Part shown: positions 6,913-13,830 of the stretch, one piece after another
Numbering within the stretch: the stretch's first letter is position 1
Layout: every line of letters starts with the position of its first letter
DNA from: Nitrospirota bacterium
Lineage (GTDB): Bacteria; Nitrospirota; JACRHJ01
Reading direction: 5' to 3'
Assembly (NCBI GenBank): GCA_027328825.1
Contig: DAHWTK010000039.1
Span: 336-14,285 of the forward strand
Length of the DNA: 13,950 bases
Made by a program: the position numbers and the translations under genes
Notes under the pieces: model-generated
What the model was told of the DNA's origin: nothing
The model's database searches: none
Seen by the model: the letters and a program-made list of their open reading frames with translations, nothing else

Positions 6913-9900
6913 CTATTCATCCAGGAATATCCCTTCCGGCATCTTGAACTTTATCGCCGGCCCCCAGTCAGAGCCGTCCTTCGTGTCCCGTTGCAGATAC
7001 GGCCCGAACACACGCACAATCCTGCGGGACGGGTTGTCGCCATACAGAATTATCGTGACCTTCGCATGAGCGTCCCCGTCGCCGCCGGAGTAGTAGTAGT
7101 TGGATCTTACCGTGTAAATACCGCGCTCCGCGTGTTCCTGGTCGAACACTTCCGGCCCGAAATTCCCCTTTGCGTCCTGTTCCAGCCTGCCGCCGGGTAT
7201 GGCGTTTTTCGACTCGTAGATGTTCGGCTGCTTGTAGTATGTATGGCCGCCGGACGGGCTGTAGACGTGCAGGTCGAAATCCGCGTGCGGCTTGTCCCAT
7301 GTGAGTATTATCAATATGTCCTTCGGCTTCACGTTTACGGTCCCTACGTCCACGACATGGCTGTGCGTCGTCTGGCCCCGGCTGTTCACGGCCTCCACCT
7401 GAATCGTGTTCTGCTCCTCCATCAGCGCGACCTTCTGCTCGAAATATCCCCTGTTGACGACTATGTCCATAGGGTTCCCGTTCAGTATAAGTTTCGCGCG
7501 GCTTATGTCCGAATCTCCGACGGTTCCTTTTACGGTAATCACGCAGTTTTCCGAGACGTCGAAGACCTGCCCGTCTTTTGGATAGATTATATTTACCGGG
7601 GCGCCTTCCGAAGACCCGGAGTAGTCAAGGTTTATGCTGTCCTTACCGACGTTGCCGTCGGAGTCGAAGGCCATGACGGTTACCGTATTTCTGCCACCGG
7701 AAAGCGAGAATGTCGCCTCGAACCTGCCGTTTTCCACGGATATGACCTGCGAGTTGTTGTTTACCGTGAGGGTCGCATTCCGAACCCGCTTATCGGAGAC
7801 GACGCCGGTTATGGTCTGGGAAATTCTGTCGGTCGAACCGGAGCCGGGCGAGAGTATGCGCACCTTCGGGCCGATTTTATTCTCGGCGATGAGCGTGCCG
7901 CGTGATATTACGGAGCTTCTGCCCACGGACAGGGGTGTCACTCCCGCGCGCGAGGCGGATGCGTAGCGCCTCCCTCCCGGCGTCCCGAGCGCGTTTCCGG
8001 CAAAGAGCTTGCCGCCGGTTATCCCGCCCGACTGCGCCGCCCCGTATCCCCCGGAGAGCGACTTTGCCGCAACCCATGAAGACTGCTTTTGCGGGCCTGT
8101 CGCCGATACCCATGAAGACTGCCTGCCCGCCTTCCCGCCGCGCACGCCGCTCCCGCTCCCGCTGCCGCCACTGCCTGAAGCGCCGTAGCCGTTTCCGCCA
8201 CTGCCAGTTCCCAGGCCGGTCCCCCGGCCCATGCCTGCCGCAAGGCCCGCGACTCCGCCCCTCCTGAAGTCCCCGGCGGAAGGCCCGGAAGGGCCTGCGG
8301 GTCTGCCGCTTATCCCAAGCATGCCGGAGATTTTCTCCGATGCGCTCTCCAGCAGGCCGCCAAGGCCGCCTGCGCTCCCGGTTCGCCCCAGGGCATTGCG
8401 GCTTGTTTCCCTGGAAATTCCGGCAGATGCGCCGCCCGGGACGCTCCTCGAGCCGGCCCCTGGCGAACTGATACCGGGGGATGCGTATGCCGCCGGGTAG
8501 GTTGACTTCATGCTTAAAGTCCTCATTTTCACGCTCCGGCTGGCCTTCCCGGAGGCCCGGTTTGCCGCCCCGGCGCCCGGCATTTCAAGCGTTTTCCTGC
8601 CCGGATATGCGCCGGCTGAGGCAAAGAGCCTGGCCTTAAGCCTGTCAAGCGACGCTACCATCCTGCCGCCTCCAGGCATTGTCTGCGGCTGGCCGTTTGA
8701 CGTCGTCTGACCTATGTTCGCCTGCTCCTTGGACGCCACGGACCCGGCGCCCGCACCCTGAGAGGATACGGAAACTCCAATATCCCCCTGAAGTCTTTCG
8801 TAGGCCGATATGTCCTCTCTCATGCCGGTCAGGGACTTTACGCCCGTAAACCGGGCAGGGTTTGCGCCATGCGCCGGGCCGCCCGTATTGATTCCGAGCG
8901 GCCTTGCCGCAAAACTCTTAAGCTCGTCCCCAGTCGGATGGAAGGACCGGGCGGAGGGGGCCATTGCCATCTCCCTCGCCTGTTCCATAGGTACGGCGGC
9001 CCTGAAATTCTGTTCCCGGAGCCCGGCCATCTTACCCATGTTCCACTTCGGCCCGCCTTTTCCCACGCTACCGGCGGTCATGTTGATTGTCCCGCCAGCC
9101 ATCGCGGACGCCTTATGGTTCAGTTTCGCCATGCGGTATTTTCTGCTTGCGCTACTTTTCGCCCTTCCCGACGGCGCTGTCAGGCTTTTTATAGAGATCT
9201 CAGCCCCTCCTTCGGCAATTTTTGGGCTGATTTCTTTTATATCCGCTTCCTTCCTGGCGGAAATCGCATTCAAAGCGGCGAGCTTGCCCGGCTTTATGGA
9301 CGGCGCCGCGCTTTTCGCACTTACGGCGCCCGGAGAGCCGTTATTCGTCTGTTTCATCTCCGGCGAAGCCGTGGCGGGGTTGTTTTTCATTTCGACCTTT
9401 GCCATCTTCGGCTGGGCCGGAGCAGGTTGACCTGTTTCAGGTTGACCTGTTGCACGTTGACCTGCTTCAGGCCTGCCCGCCGGGGACTGTGCCGCAGATG
9501 TCCGGGCGGCTGCCTGGCCTGCGCCGTTTCCGCCCCCGCCGCCCCCGGAAGACTGGCCCCCGCCGGACGGCTGGGATAGCTGCACGAACGTGAAGTCCGT
9601 ATGAATCTTCGGTTTTTTAAAGGGCATGTGGTGCGTGGAGAGGTAGCTTACGAGTATAAGCACGAGCGCGTGGACGATGATAGAGGGGAGCACGAAATAC
9701 GGCGCCCTCATCTTCCTGTGGCCGTATTCCGCGGTGAAGAAAAATTCGCGCGGCGCTTCGTGATGCGGGCGGGCCGACCCGCCTTTCTTTTTTACGAGGT
9801 CGAGGTAGAACTTGAGTGCGGCGGTGTGGCGCGCATCCGTTTTTTTGTCCTCAGAGAGGGCGCGCTCCAGCACCTCCCTCGCCCCGTCGTATTTCCCCTG

Positions 9901-10215
9901 GTGTATCAGCAGGATTCCAAGCGTCTGGAGATAGCCGGAAAGCGAGCCGGGGTCGATAGCGGCGGCCTTTTCGAGGTATTCCTTTGCCTTGTCCAGGTCC
10001 TTGTTCTGGTGATACAGCACCCTTGCCAGAAGGTGCAGGGCGGCCGGGTCGTCCGGGTTCTGTTCGAGATATTTTTCGAAGCAGGCGCGCGCGGAGGCAT
10101 AGTCCCTGGCTTTCAGGTGCCGGGCGCCCTCGGCGTAAAGCTCGGACGGCGCGGCGGCATCCGCCTGTGCAACGGCTGAGCCGCTTTCATGGCCTTTATC
10201 GATAGTCTCGGACAT
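6913..10215 (-). CDS. TPR - TonB/TolA-like membrane anchor - low-complexity spacer - Ig-like - DUF2135 (YfaP-like) protein
   Basis: The 1100-residue product has five zones. Residues 24-145 are about three cytoplasmic TPRs. Residues 171-195 are one membrane helix preceded by basic residues; Ser-178, His-182 and Ser-193 have the same spacing as three of the four residues of the Ser-His-Leu-Ser signature that TonB uses to couple to ExbB/ExbD (the Leu position is Val-189). Residues 215-780 are a Gly/Ser/Ala/Pro/Gln-rich spacer, Gly-Ser richest at 660-695. Residues 784-957 form two Ig-like beta domains (IYPKDGQVFDVSENCVITVK is in the second). Residues 965-1095 match DUF2135 (LTWDKPHADFDLHVYSPSGG), the YfaP type. 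There is no TonB C-terminal domain. I infer a cytoplasm-to-periplasm protein with the C-terminus outside the inner membrane. It opens the operon; AAGG lies about 9-10 nt before the ATG and a promoter at 10259-10288. Domain calls are by eye; the function is unknown. Confidence 0.93.
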   Translation of the reverse strand: MSETIDKGHESGSAVAQADAAAPSELYAEGARHLKARDYASARACFEKYLEQNPDDPAALHLLARVLYHQNKDLDKAKEYLEKAAAIDPGSLSGYLQTLGILLIHQGKYDGAREVLERALSEDKKTDARHTAALKFYLDLVKKKGGSARPHHEAPREFFFTAEYGHRKMRAPYFVLPSIIVHALVLILVSYLSTHHMPFKKPKIHTDFTFVQLSQPSGGGQSSGGGGGGNGAGQAAARTSAAQSPAGRPEAGQRATGQPETGQPAPAQPKMAKVEMKNNPATASPEMKQTNNGSPGAVSAKSAAPSIKPGKLAALNAISARKEADIKEISPKIAEGGAEISIKSLTAPSGRAKSSASRKYRMAKLNHKASAMAGGTINMTAGSVGKGGPKWNMGKMAGLREQNFRAAVPMEQAREMAMAPSARSFHPTGDELKSFAARPLGINTGGPAHGANPARFTGVKSLTGMREDISAYERLQGDIGVSVSSQGAGAGSVASKEQANIGQTTSNGQPQTMPGGGRMVASLDRLKARLFASAGAYPGRKTLEMPGAGAANRASGKASRSVKMRTLSMKSTYPAAYASPGISSPGAGSRSVPGGASAGISRETSRNALGRTGSAGGLGGLLESASEKISGMLGISGRPAGPSGPSAGDFRRGGVAGLAAGMGRGTGLGTGSGGNGYGASGSGGSGSGSGVRGGKAGRQSSWVSATGPQKQSSWVAAKSLSGGYGAAQSGGITGGKLFAGNALGTPGGRRYASASRAGVTPLSVGRSSVISRGTLIAENKIGPKVRILSPGSGSTDRISQTITGVVSDKRVRNATLTVNNNSQVISVENGRFEATFSLSGGRNTVTVMAFDSDGNVGKDSINLDYSGSSEGAPVNIIYPKDGQVFDVSENCVITVKGTVGDSDISRAKLILNGNPMDIVVNRGYFEQKVALMEEQNTIQVEAVNSRGQTTHSHVVDVGTVNVKPKDILIILTWDKPHADFDLHVYSPSGGHTYYKQPNIYESKNAIPGGRLEQDAKGNFGPEVFDQEHAERGIYTVRSNYYYSGGDGDAHAKVTIILYGDNPSRRIVRVFGPYLQRDTKDGSDWGPAIKFKMPEGIFLDE
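9424..9468 (-). repeat. 15-bp tandem repeat, three units, inside the spacer of the TolA-like protein
   Basis: Three in-frame units encode EAGQR, ATGQP and ETGQP (residues 250-264), with a decayed fourth, APAQP. The core CAGGTCAAC is kept at the DNA level, showing recent expansion by slippage in the periplasmic spacer. Confidence 0.8.
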
Positions 10216-10258
10216 TGGGGAATCCCTTAAATCTCCTGCCGGAGGAAAAAGCGCCTTG

Positions 10259-10288
10259 ATTTTACGATATTTCCGTGGCCGATTTCAA
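10259..10288 (-). promoter_or_regulatory. Sigma70-type promoter of the five-gene operon
   Basis: On the minus strand TTGAAA (10288-10283) and TAAAAT (10264-10259) are separated by 18 nt, giving a predicted start near 10252 and a leader of about 37 nt before the ATG at 10215. No other equally good promoter is seen between this point and the terminator at 550. Confidence 0.6.
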
Positions 10289-10357
10289 TATAAATAAGGG
10301 ATTTGACGACATAACGTCCCCAGCGCCATGCAGGGAATATTATATGGCATCGGAAAG

Positions 10358-10576
10358 CTACGGCTTTATTTTTTTGTAATATATGAAGGCGGACAGGCCC
10401 AAGAAGACCGTGAAGGAGTTGCGGTAAAAGGTTTTGAGCATGCCGGCGTCCAACCCGGACAGCCGCCCGATTGCCCAGAGCGCGAACACCCCGGCCACCG
10501 CGCCCAGGGCAAAACCCGGCCCGGAGAAAGAGTCCTTTATCTCACGGATGCGTTCCTGATTATTTCGAGGTTCCAT
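10358..10576 (-). CDS. Small membrane protein with two predicted helices, function unknown
   Basis: The frame gives 72 residues from ATG 10576. A charged N-terminus (MEPRNNQERIREIKDSF) is followed by a hydrophobic Gly/Ala-rich helix at about residues 20-38 (FALGAVAGVFALWAIG), a short loop, and a second helix at about 52-66 (SFTVFLGLSAFIYY) ending in a basic tail KKIKP. I do not recognise the family. The layout is that of many small inner-membrane proteins. There is no ribosome binding site before the ATG; instead a good promoter (10585-10613) puts the transcript start almost on the start codon, so it may be read as a leaderless mRNA. A TTG codon just before the ATG is a less likely start. It stands alone between hicB-like and the large operon, and no terminator is obvious after it, so some transcripts could continue into the operon. 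Confidence 0.65.
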   Translation of the reverse strand: MEPRNNQERIREIKDSFSGPGFALGAVAGVFALWAIGRLSGLDAGMLKTFYRNSFTVFLGLSAFIYYKKIKP

Positions 10577-10584
10577 CAAGCGGC

Positions 10585-10613
10585 ATTATGAGGAACCGAA
10601 GGCTGGAAGTCAA
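10585..10613 (-). promoter_or_regulatory. Sigma70-type promoter for the small membrane protein gene
   Basis: TTGACT (10613-10608) and CATAAT (10590-10585) on the minus strand are 17 nt apart, close to consensus. The predicted start lies at about 10578-10579, within 2-3 nt of the ATG at 10576. Confidence 0.55.
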
Positions 10614-10663
10614 GTTAATGGTTTTTAATTTGCGGAAGGCAGCCTACCCCTTCTGCTATTCCG

Positions 10664-10930
10664 TCATGCGTTGCCCTCAAGCTCCATGCTGCACTGAAGC
10701 GGGGCCGGGATTATCGGCTCGTCCTCGAAGGTCATAAACAGCATCGGTTCCTCCACGAGGTCGAATTCCGCCATGTTCCTGCCGCGAAGGTAGCTGCATA
10801 TCTCGCTTCTGAGTTTGCAGACCGTCTCGTCGAGCGTCTCCCCTCGCGCTTCGACGTCAACCTCCAGGCATTCGGCAAAATATCCGCCCATTCCGTCGCG
10901 TTTTATGAATGCCTTGATGCTGTATTTCAC
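10664..10930 (-). CDS. HicB-like (UPF0150 fold) protein without a HicA partner
   Basis: The 88-residue product has the HicB-like N-terminal pattern: a short strand (YSIKAFIKRD), GGYFAECLEVDVEARGETLD as second strand and turn, then a helix (ETVCKLRSEICSYLRGR). HicB proteins of type II toxin-antitoxin pairs bind the mRNA interferase HicA and often carry a DNA-binding C-terminus. Here the C-terminal 35 residues are acidic and proline-containing (VEEPMLFMTFEDEPIIPAPL) and show no helix-turn-helix or ribbon-helix-helix. No HicA-sized frame lies beside it: the gaps are 71 nt upstream and 87 nt downstream. It is therefore probably one of the many solitary HicB-fold proteins, not an active antitoxin. 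The start is GTG 10930, preceded by AAGGGGGG at a normal distance. It lies 71 nt after nrdJ on the same strand and may be read through from it. Confidence 0.8.
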   Translation of the reverse strand: MKYSIKAFIKRDGMGGYFAECLEVDVEARGETLDETVCKLRSEICSYLRGRNMAEFDLVEEPMLFMTFEDEPIIPAPLQCSMELEGNA

Positions 10931-10962
10931 GACGCCCCCCTTTTGCTAAATCAGCGTAAAAA

Positions 10963-10998
10963 GGCCGTCTGCCCGCCCCCCTTGCCACCATACCGGCC
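10963..10998 (-). terminator. Weak candidate terminator after nrdJ
   Basis: On the minus strand GGCCG (10998-10994) can pair with CGGCC (10967-10963), followed by five T residues (10962-10958). The stem is only 5 bp and the loop is long (26 nt), so this is a leaky terminator at best. Confidence 0.3.
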
Positions 10999-11001
10999 CG
11001 G

Positions 11002-13473
11002 TCAGCCGCACTTTGAATAGCCGCAGGAACTGCACACGACGCAACCCTCCGCGAACGAGACCATGGAGCCGCACTCAGGGCACTGCGGGCAGTGGTTCAG
11101 GAGGTTATCGTCCGCCGCGCTTTTATCCTGCGCGCCGCCCTGCTTTTTTTCCAGCAGATATTCCTCCAGAACCGTAGCGATGGCGTCCGCGCAGGAGTAT
11201 ATCGTGGAGCCGGAGACCCATGCCGGGGACGGGCAGCGAATGCCCTTCAACTGGTCGATGATAGAGGCGGGATCGACTCCGGAGCGGAGCGCGAGCGACA
11301 CGAGCCTGCCCGTGGCCTCCGTCTGGGAGGTTGCGCAGCCGCCCGACTTGCCCATCATGGCGAAAAGCTCGCAGAGGCCCTTCTCGTCTTCGTTGATGGT
11401 AACGTAGAGCCTGCCGCAGCCCGTATTGACCTGCCTCGTGTATCCTTTAGTTATATACGGCCTGGGGCGGGGCATTATCTTGCCCGGTTCGTGCCCTATC
11501 TTCTCCGAAGGCGGCGCCTGCTCTTTTCCCTTGGCCTCTTTTGTCCTGCCGGTCGTAAGCACCTGCTCGTCCTTCGAGCCGTCCCGGTATATCGTTACTC
11601 CCTTGCAGCCAAGGCTGTATGCAAGGCGGTAGACCTCCTCCACATCCCCGATTTTCGCGTCATGGGAGAAATTGACGGTCTTGGAGACGGCGTTGTCCGT
11701 ATATTCCTGGAAGGCCGCCTGCATCTTCACGTGCCAGACGGGCGCTATGTCGTGCGCCGTGACGAAGAGCCTTCGTATATCCTCCGGCACCTCTTTTATG
11801 TCCGCCACCGTGCCGTGGTGCGCAATCTTCCTCATAAGCTCGTCCGAATAAAAGCCGCGTTCCTTTGCGACCGCCGCGAAGTAAGGGTTCACCTCGACCA
11901 GTTCGTCTTTGTCCATGACCGTGCGGATATAAGACACGGCAAAAAGAGGCTCTATCCCGCTGCTGCACCCGGCGATTATGGAAAGCGTCCCGGTGGGGGC
12001 TATGGTAGTCACCGTGGCGTTACGCATTTCGCGCCCGCCTTCTCTGTCGTATACACTCCCCCCGAAGTTCGGGAACACGCCGCGCATGCCCGCCAGTTCT
12101 TCGGATGCGGCCTTCGCCTCGTCGTCTATAAATTTCATTACGCTTCGGCCTGCGGATACGGCCTCGTCGGAATCATACGGGATGCCGAGCTTGATGAGCA
12201 TGTCGGCGAAACCCATGATACCGAGTCCTATCTTCCTGTTGCCCCTTGTCATATCCGATATTTCCGGAAGGGGATAGCGGTTCATGTCTATGACGTCGTC
12301 GAGGAAGCGCACCGCGGCCCTGACGGTCGTCTTCAGTTTGTTCCAGTCCACGGAATTGCCGTGGACCATATTGGAGAGGTTTATGGAACCCAGGTTGCAG
12401 GACTCGTGCGGCAGAAGCGGCTGCTCTCCGCAGGGATTGGTGGACTCTATCTCGCCTATGTGCGGGGTGGGGTTGTCCCGGTTCAGCCTGTCGAGGAATA
12501 CTATGCCTGGGTCTCCCGTCCTCCATGCGAGTTCCACAATCTGGCCGAAGACCATCCGGGCCGGAAGTTTTTTGACTGGCTTTCCGGAGCGCGGGCTTAC
12601 CAGGTCGTAATCCAGGCCCTTGTCCACGGCCTCCATGAACTTCTCCGTGATGCCGACGGATATGTTGAAGTTGTTATACTCGTCGGAGGAGTCCTTGCAG
12701 TTTATAAATTGGAGGATGTCCGGGTGGTCAACCCTTAGTATCCCCATGTTCGCGCCGCGCCTTGTCCCGCCCTGCTTCACGGCCTCGGTCGCCGCGTTGA
12801 AGACGCGCATGAACGATACCGGCCCGGAGGCGACTCCGCCTGTGGATGCGACCTTGTCGTTCGCGGGCCTCAGGCGCGAGAACGAAAAACCCGTCCCCCC
12901 GCCGGACTGATGGATAAGCGCGGTTTTCTTGATAGTGGAGAATATGCTCTCCATCGTGTCTTCTATCGGGAGCACGAAACATGCCGATAACTGCTGGAGT
13001 TCCCTTCCGGCGTTCATGAGCGTGGGGGAATTCGGCAGGAAGTCAAGCCCGACCATCATGTCGTAGAACCCGCGCGAGACGGCCAGGGCCTCTTCCTTTG
13101 ACATGCCGTAGTTTGTCTCCGCCTGGGCTATGTTCTCCGCGACGCGGCGGAACATCTCCTCCGGCGTCTCGACGGGACTACCGTCCTCCCCCTTTTTGAG
13201 GTATCTCTTCTCAAGCACTTTTATGGCGTTGCCTGTCAAGATTTGTTTCCTTTCATCCGCCGGGCAATCCGGGGCGGCGCCTGAGACGGGGGCATCCGAG
13301 AACTGGGGGTCGAAGGACGCGACCGGACGACGCGCCGTATGCCGTTCAGCCGGCGGCCTGTCCTCACCCGCCGGTTCTACAGGTTGAAGCCGGGCCGCCT
13401 GATTGAAGAAATCTTTCTGCCTGCCCGTCCTGCGGCCTTCCGCCGCCTTCCCCCCGGCCTCCTCGAATGCCAT
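11002..13473 (-). CDS. nrdJ: Adenosylcobalamin-dependent (class II) ribonucleotide reductase
   Basis: The 823-residue enzyme reduces ribonucleotides to deoxyribonucleotides using a radical from vitamin B12, independent of oxygen. Key residues by comparison with the Thermotoga enzyme: redox cysteines Cys-165 (QLSACFVLP) and Cys-359 (HESCNLGS), thiyl-radical Cys-348 with Asn-346 and Glu-350 (NPCGE), and the phosphate-binding APTGTLS at 492-498. The C-terminus (CPQCPECGSMVSFAEGC... CSSCGYSKCG) holds Cys-795, 798, 801, 811, 814, 817 and 822; it forms a zinc ribbon, and the last cysteines probably shuttle electrons to the active site. Length fits the family except for about 75 N-terminal residues rich in Ala, Pro and charged residues that look disordered. 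GGAGG lies 6 nt before ATG 13473, a strong ribosome binding site. A consensus promoter and two inverted repeats precede it. No intein or frameshift is seen, and no class I (nrdAB) genes are nearby. Confidence 0.97.
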   Translation of the reverse strand: MAFEEAGGKAAEGRRTGRQKDFFNQAARLQPVEPAGEDRPPAERHTARRPVASFDPQFSDAPVSGAAPDCPADERKQILTGNAIKVLEKRYLKKGEDGSPVETPEEMFRRVAENIAQAETNYGMSKEEALAVSRGFYDMMVGLDFLPNSPTLMNAGRELQQLSACFVLPIEDTMESIFSTIKKTALIHQSGGGTGFSFSRLRPANDKVASTGGVASGPVSFMRVFNAATEAVKQGGTRRGANMGILRVDHPDILQFINCKDSSDEYNNFNISVGITEKFMEAVDKGLDYDLVSPRSGKPVKKLPARMVFGQIVELAWRTGDPGIVFLDRLNRDNPTPHIGEIESTNPCGEQPLLPHESCNLGSINLSNMVHGNSVDWNKLKTTVRAAVRFLDDVIDMNRYPLPEISDMTRGNRKIGLGIMGFADMLIKLGIPYDSDEAVSAGRSVMKFIDDEAKAASEELAGMRGVFPNFGGSVYDREGGREMRNATVTTIAPTGTLSIIAGCSSGIEPLFAVSYIRTVMDKDELVEVNPYFAAVAKERGFYSDELMRKIAHHGTVADIKEVPEDIRRLFVTAHDIAPVWHVKMQAAFQEYTDNAVSKTVNFSHDAKIGDVEEVYRLAYSLGCKGVTIYRDGSKDEQVLTTGRTKEAKGKEQAPPSEKIGHEPGKIMPRPRPYITKGYTRQVNTGCGRLYVTINEDEKGLCELFAMMGKSGGCATSQTEATGRLVSLALRSGVDPASIIDQLKGIRCPSPAWVSGSTIYSCADAIATVLEEYLLEKKQGGAQDKSAADDNLLNHCPQCPECGSMVSFAEGCVVCSSCGYSKCG

Positions 13474-13489
13474 AAGCCGCCTCCAATTA

Positions 13490-13504
13490 ATAAGTATAAC
13501 TTAT
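13490..13504. repeat. 15-bp palindrome just upstream of the nrdJ ribosome binding site
   Basis: ATAAGT-ATA-ACTTAT is a perfect 6-3-6 palindrome ending about 6 nt before the GGAGG of nrdJ. It may be an operator or a small hairpin limiting translation; the regulator is unknown. Confidence 0.55.
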
Positions 13505-13554
13505 CAAAAAACAAATAAAAAGATAGGAAAATGACTCTACCAAAAAAGCGAGCG

Positions 13555-13578
13555 ACGTTTAATCGCATTTTTAAACGT
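13555..13578. repeat. Perfect 8-8-8 inverted repeat in the nrdJ leader
   Basis: ACGTTTAA (13555-13562) and TTAAACGT (13571-13578) are exact inverted copies around an 8-nt centre. It begins about 13 nt downstream of the predicted nrdJ transcript start, a place where a dimeric repressor could act. It does not look like the usual NrdR box. Confidence 0.6.
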
Positions 13579-13597
13579 ATTATTTTGTAGCTTTTTT

Positions 13598-13626
13598 ATT
13601 ATACACCACAACATATTGGAGTTCAA
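13598..13626 (-). promoter_or_regulatory. nrdJ: Consensus sigma70-type promoter of nrdJ
   Basis: TTGAAC (13626-13621) and a perfect TATAAT (13603-13598) are separated by exactly 17 nt on the minus strand. The predicted start is near 13591, giving a leader of about 118 nt. No cobalamin riboswitch B12 box was seen in that leader. Confidence 0.8.
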
Positions 13627-13756
13627 CCGGATTTTTTGGTTTTTTCACCGGAAAGAAAAAAACAGGTACGGAATATGCGAAATATAAAACGTGCCCGGCT
13701 CAGAACCCGGCAGAGATACTTCGGATGGATTGCAGGCTGCGCGGCTTGTCTCTCAA

Positions 13757-13788
13757 TGAAAATTACCGGGGTGCGCCCGGTTTTTTCA
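13757..13788. terminator. Hairpin terminator, usable from both sides
   Basis: ACCGGG (13765-13770) pairs with CCCGGT (13776-13781) around GTGCG. The plus strand continues into six T residues. On the minus strand TGAAAA and TTTTCA extend the stem across a small internal loop, and four T residues follow the core. It separates the gene ending at the right edge from nrdJ. The minus-strand stem begins with the TGA at 13786-13788, the second in-frame stop of that gene. Confidence 0.7.
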
Positions 13789-13830
13789 GGATCCCGCCTT
13801 TATTTCCTCTATTTCCCTGCGTATTATTTC

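Noticed and set aside
6991..7905. Open frame of 304 codons on the plus strand opposite the DUF2135 region
   Set aside because: It is antisense to a supported gene, of odd composition, with no ribosome binding site or recognisable domain.
8810..9579. Plus-strand frames that look membrane-like opposite the spacer of the TolA-like protein
   Set aside because: Hydrophobic residues arise as the complement of Gly/Ala/Ser/Lys codons of the low-complexity spacer; the two overlapping frames conflict with each other.
10577..10663. Hairpins with GAAGG/CCTTC and CGGAA/TTCCG after the HicB-like gene as a terminator
   Set aside because: Stems are only 5 bp and no T-run follows on the minus strand, so termination here is not supported.
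11092..12738. Open frame of 548 codons on the plus strand opposite nrdJ
   Set aside because: It lies wholly antisense to a well-recognised enzyme, has no family-like motifs, and is open only because of the codon usage of nrdJ.
13377..13568. Minus-strand frame of 63 codons overlapping the nrdJ start, a possible leader peptide
   Set aside because: It starts inside the inverted repeat without a ribosome binding site, and its second half is only the other frame of the nrdJ 5' end.
13474..13597. Cobalamin riboswitch in the nrdJ leader
   Set aside because: The leader is short and AT-rich and shows no B12-box-like sequence; only simple inverted repeats are present.
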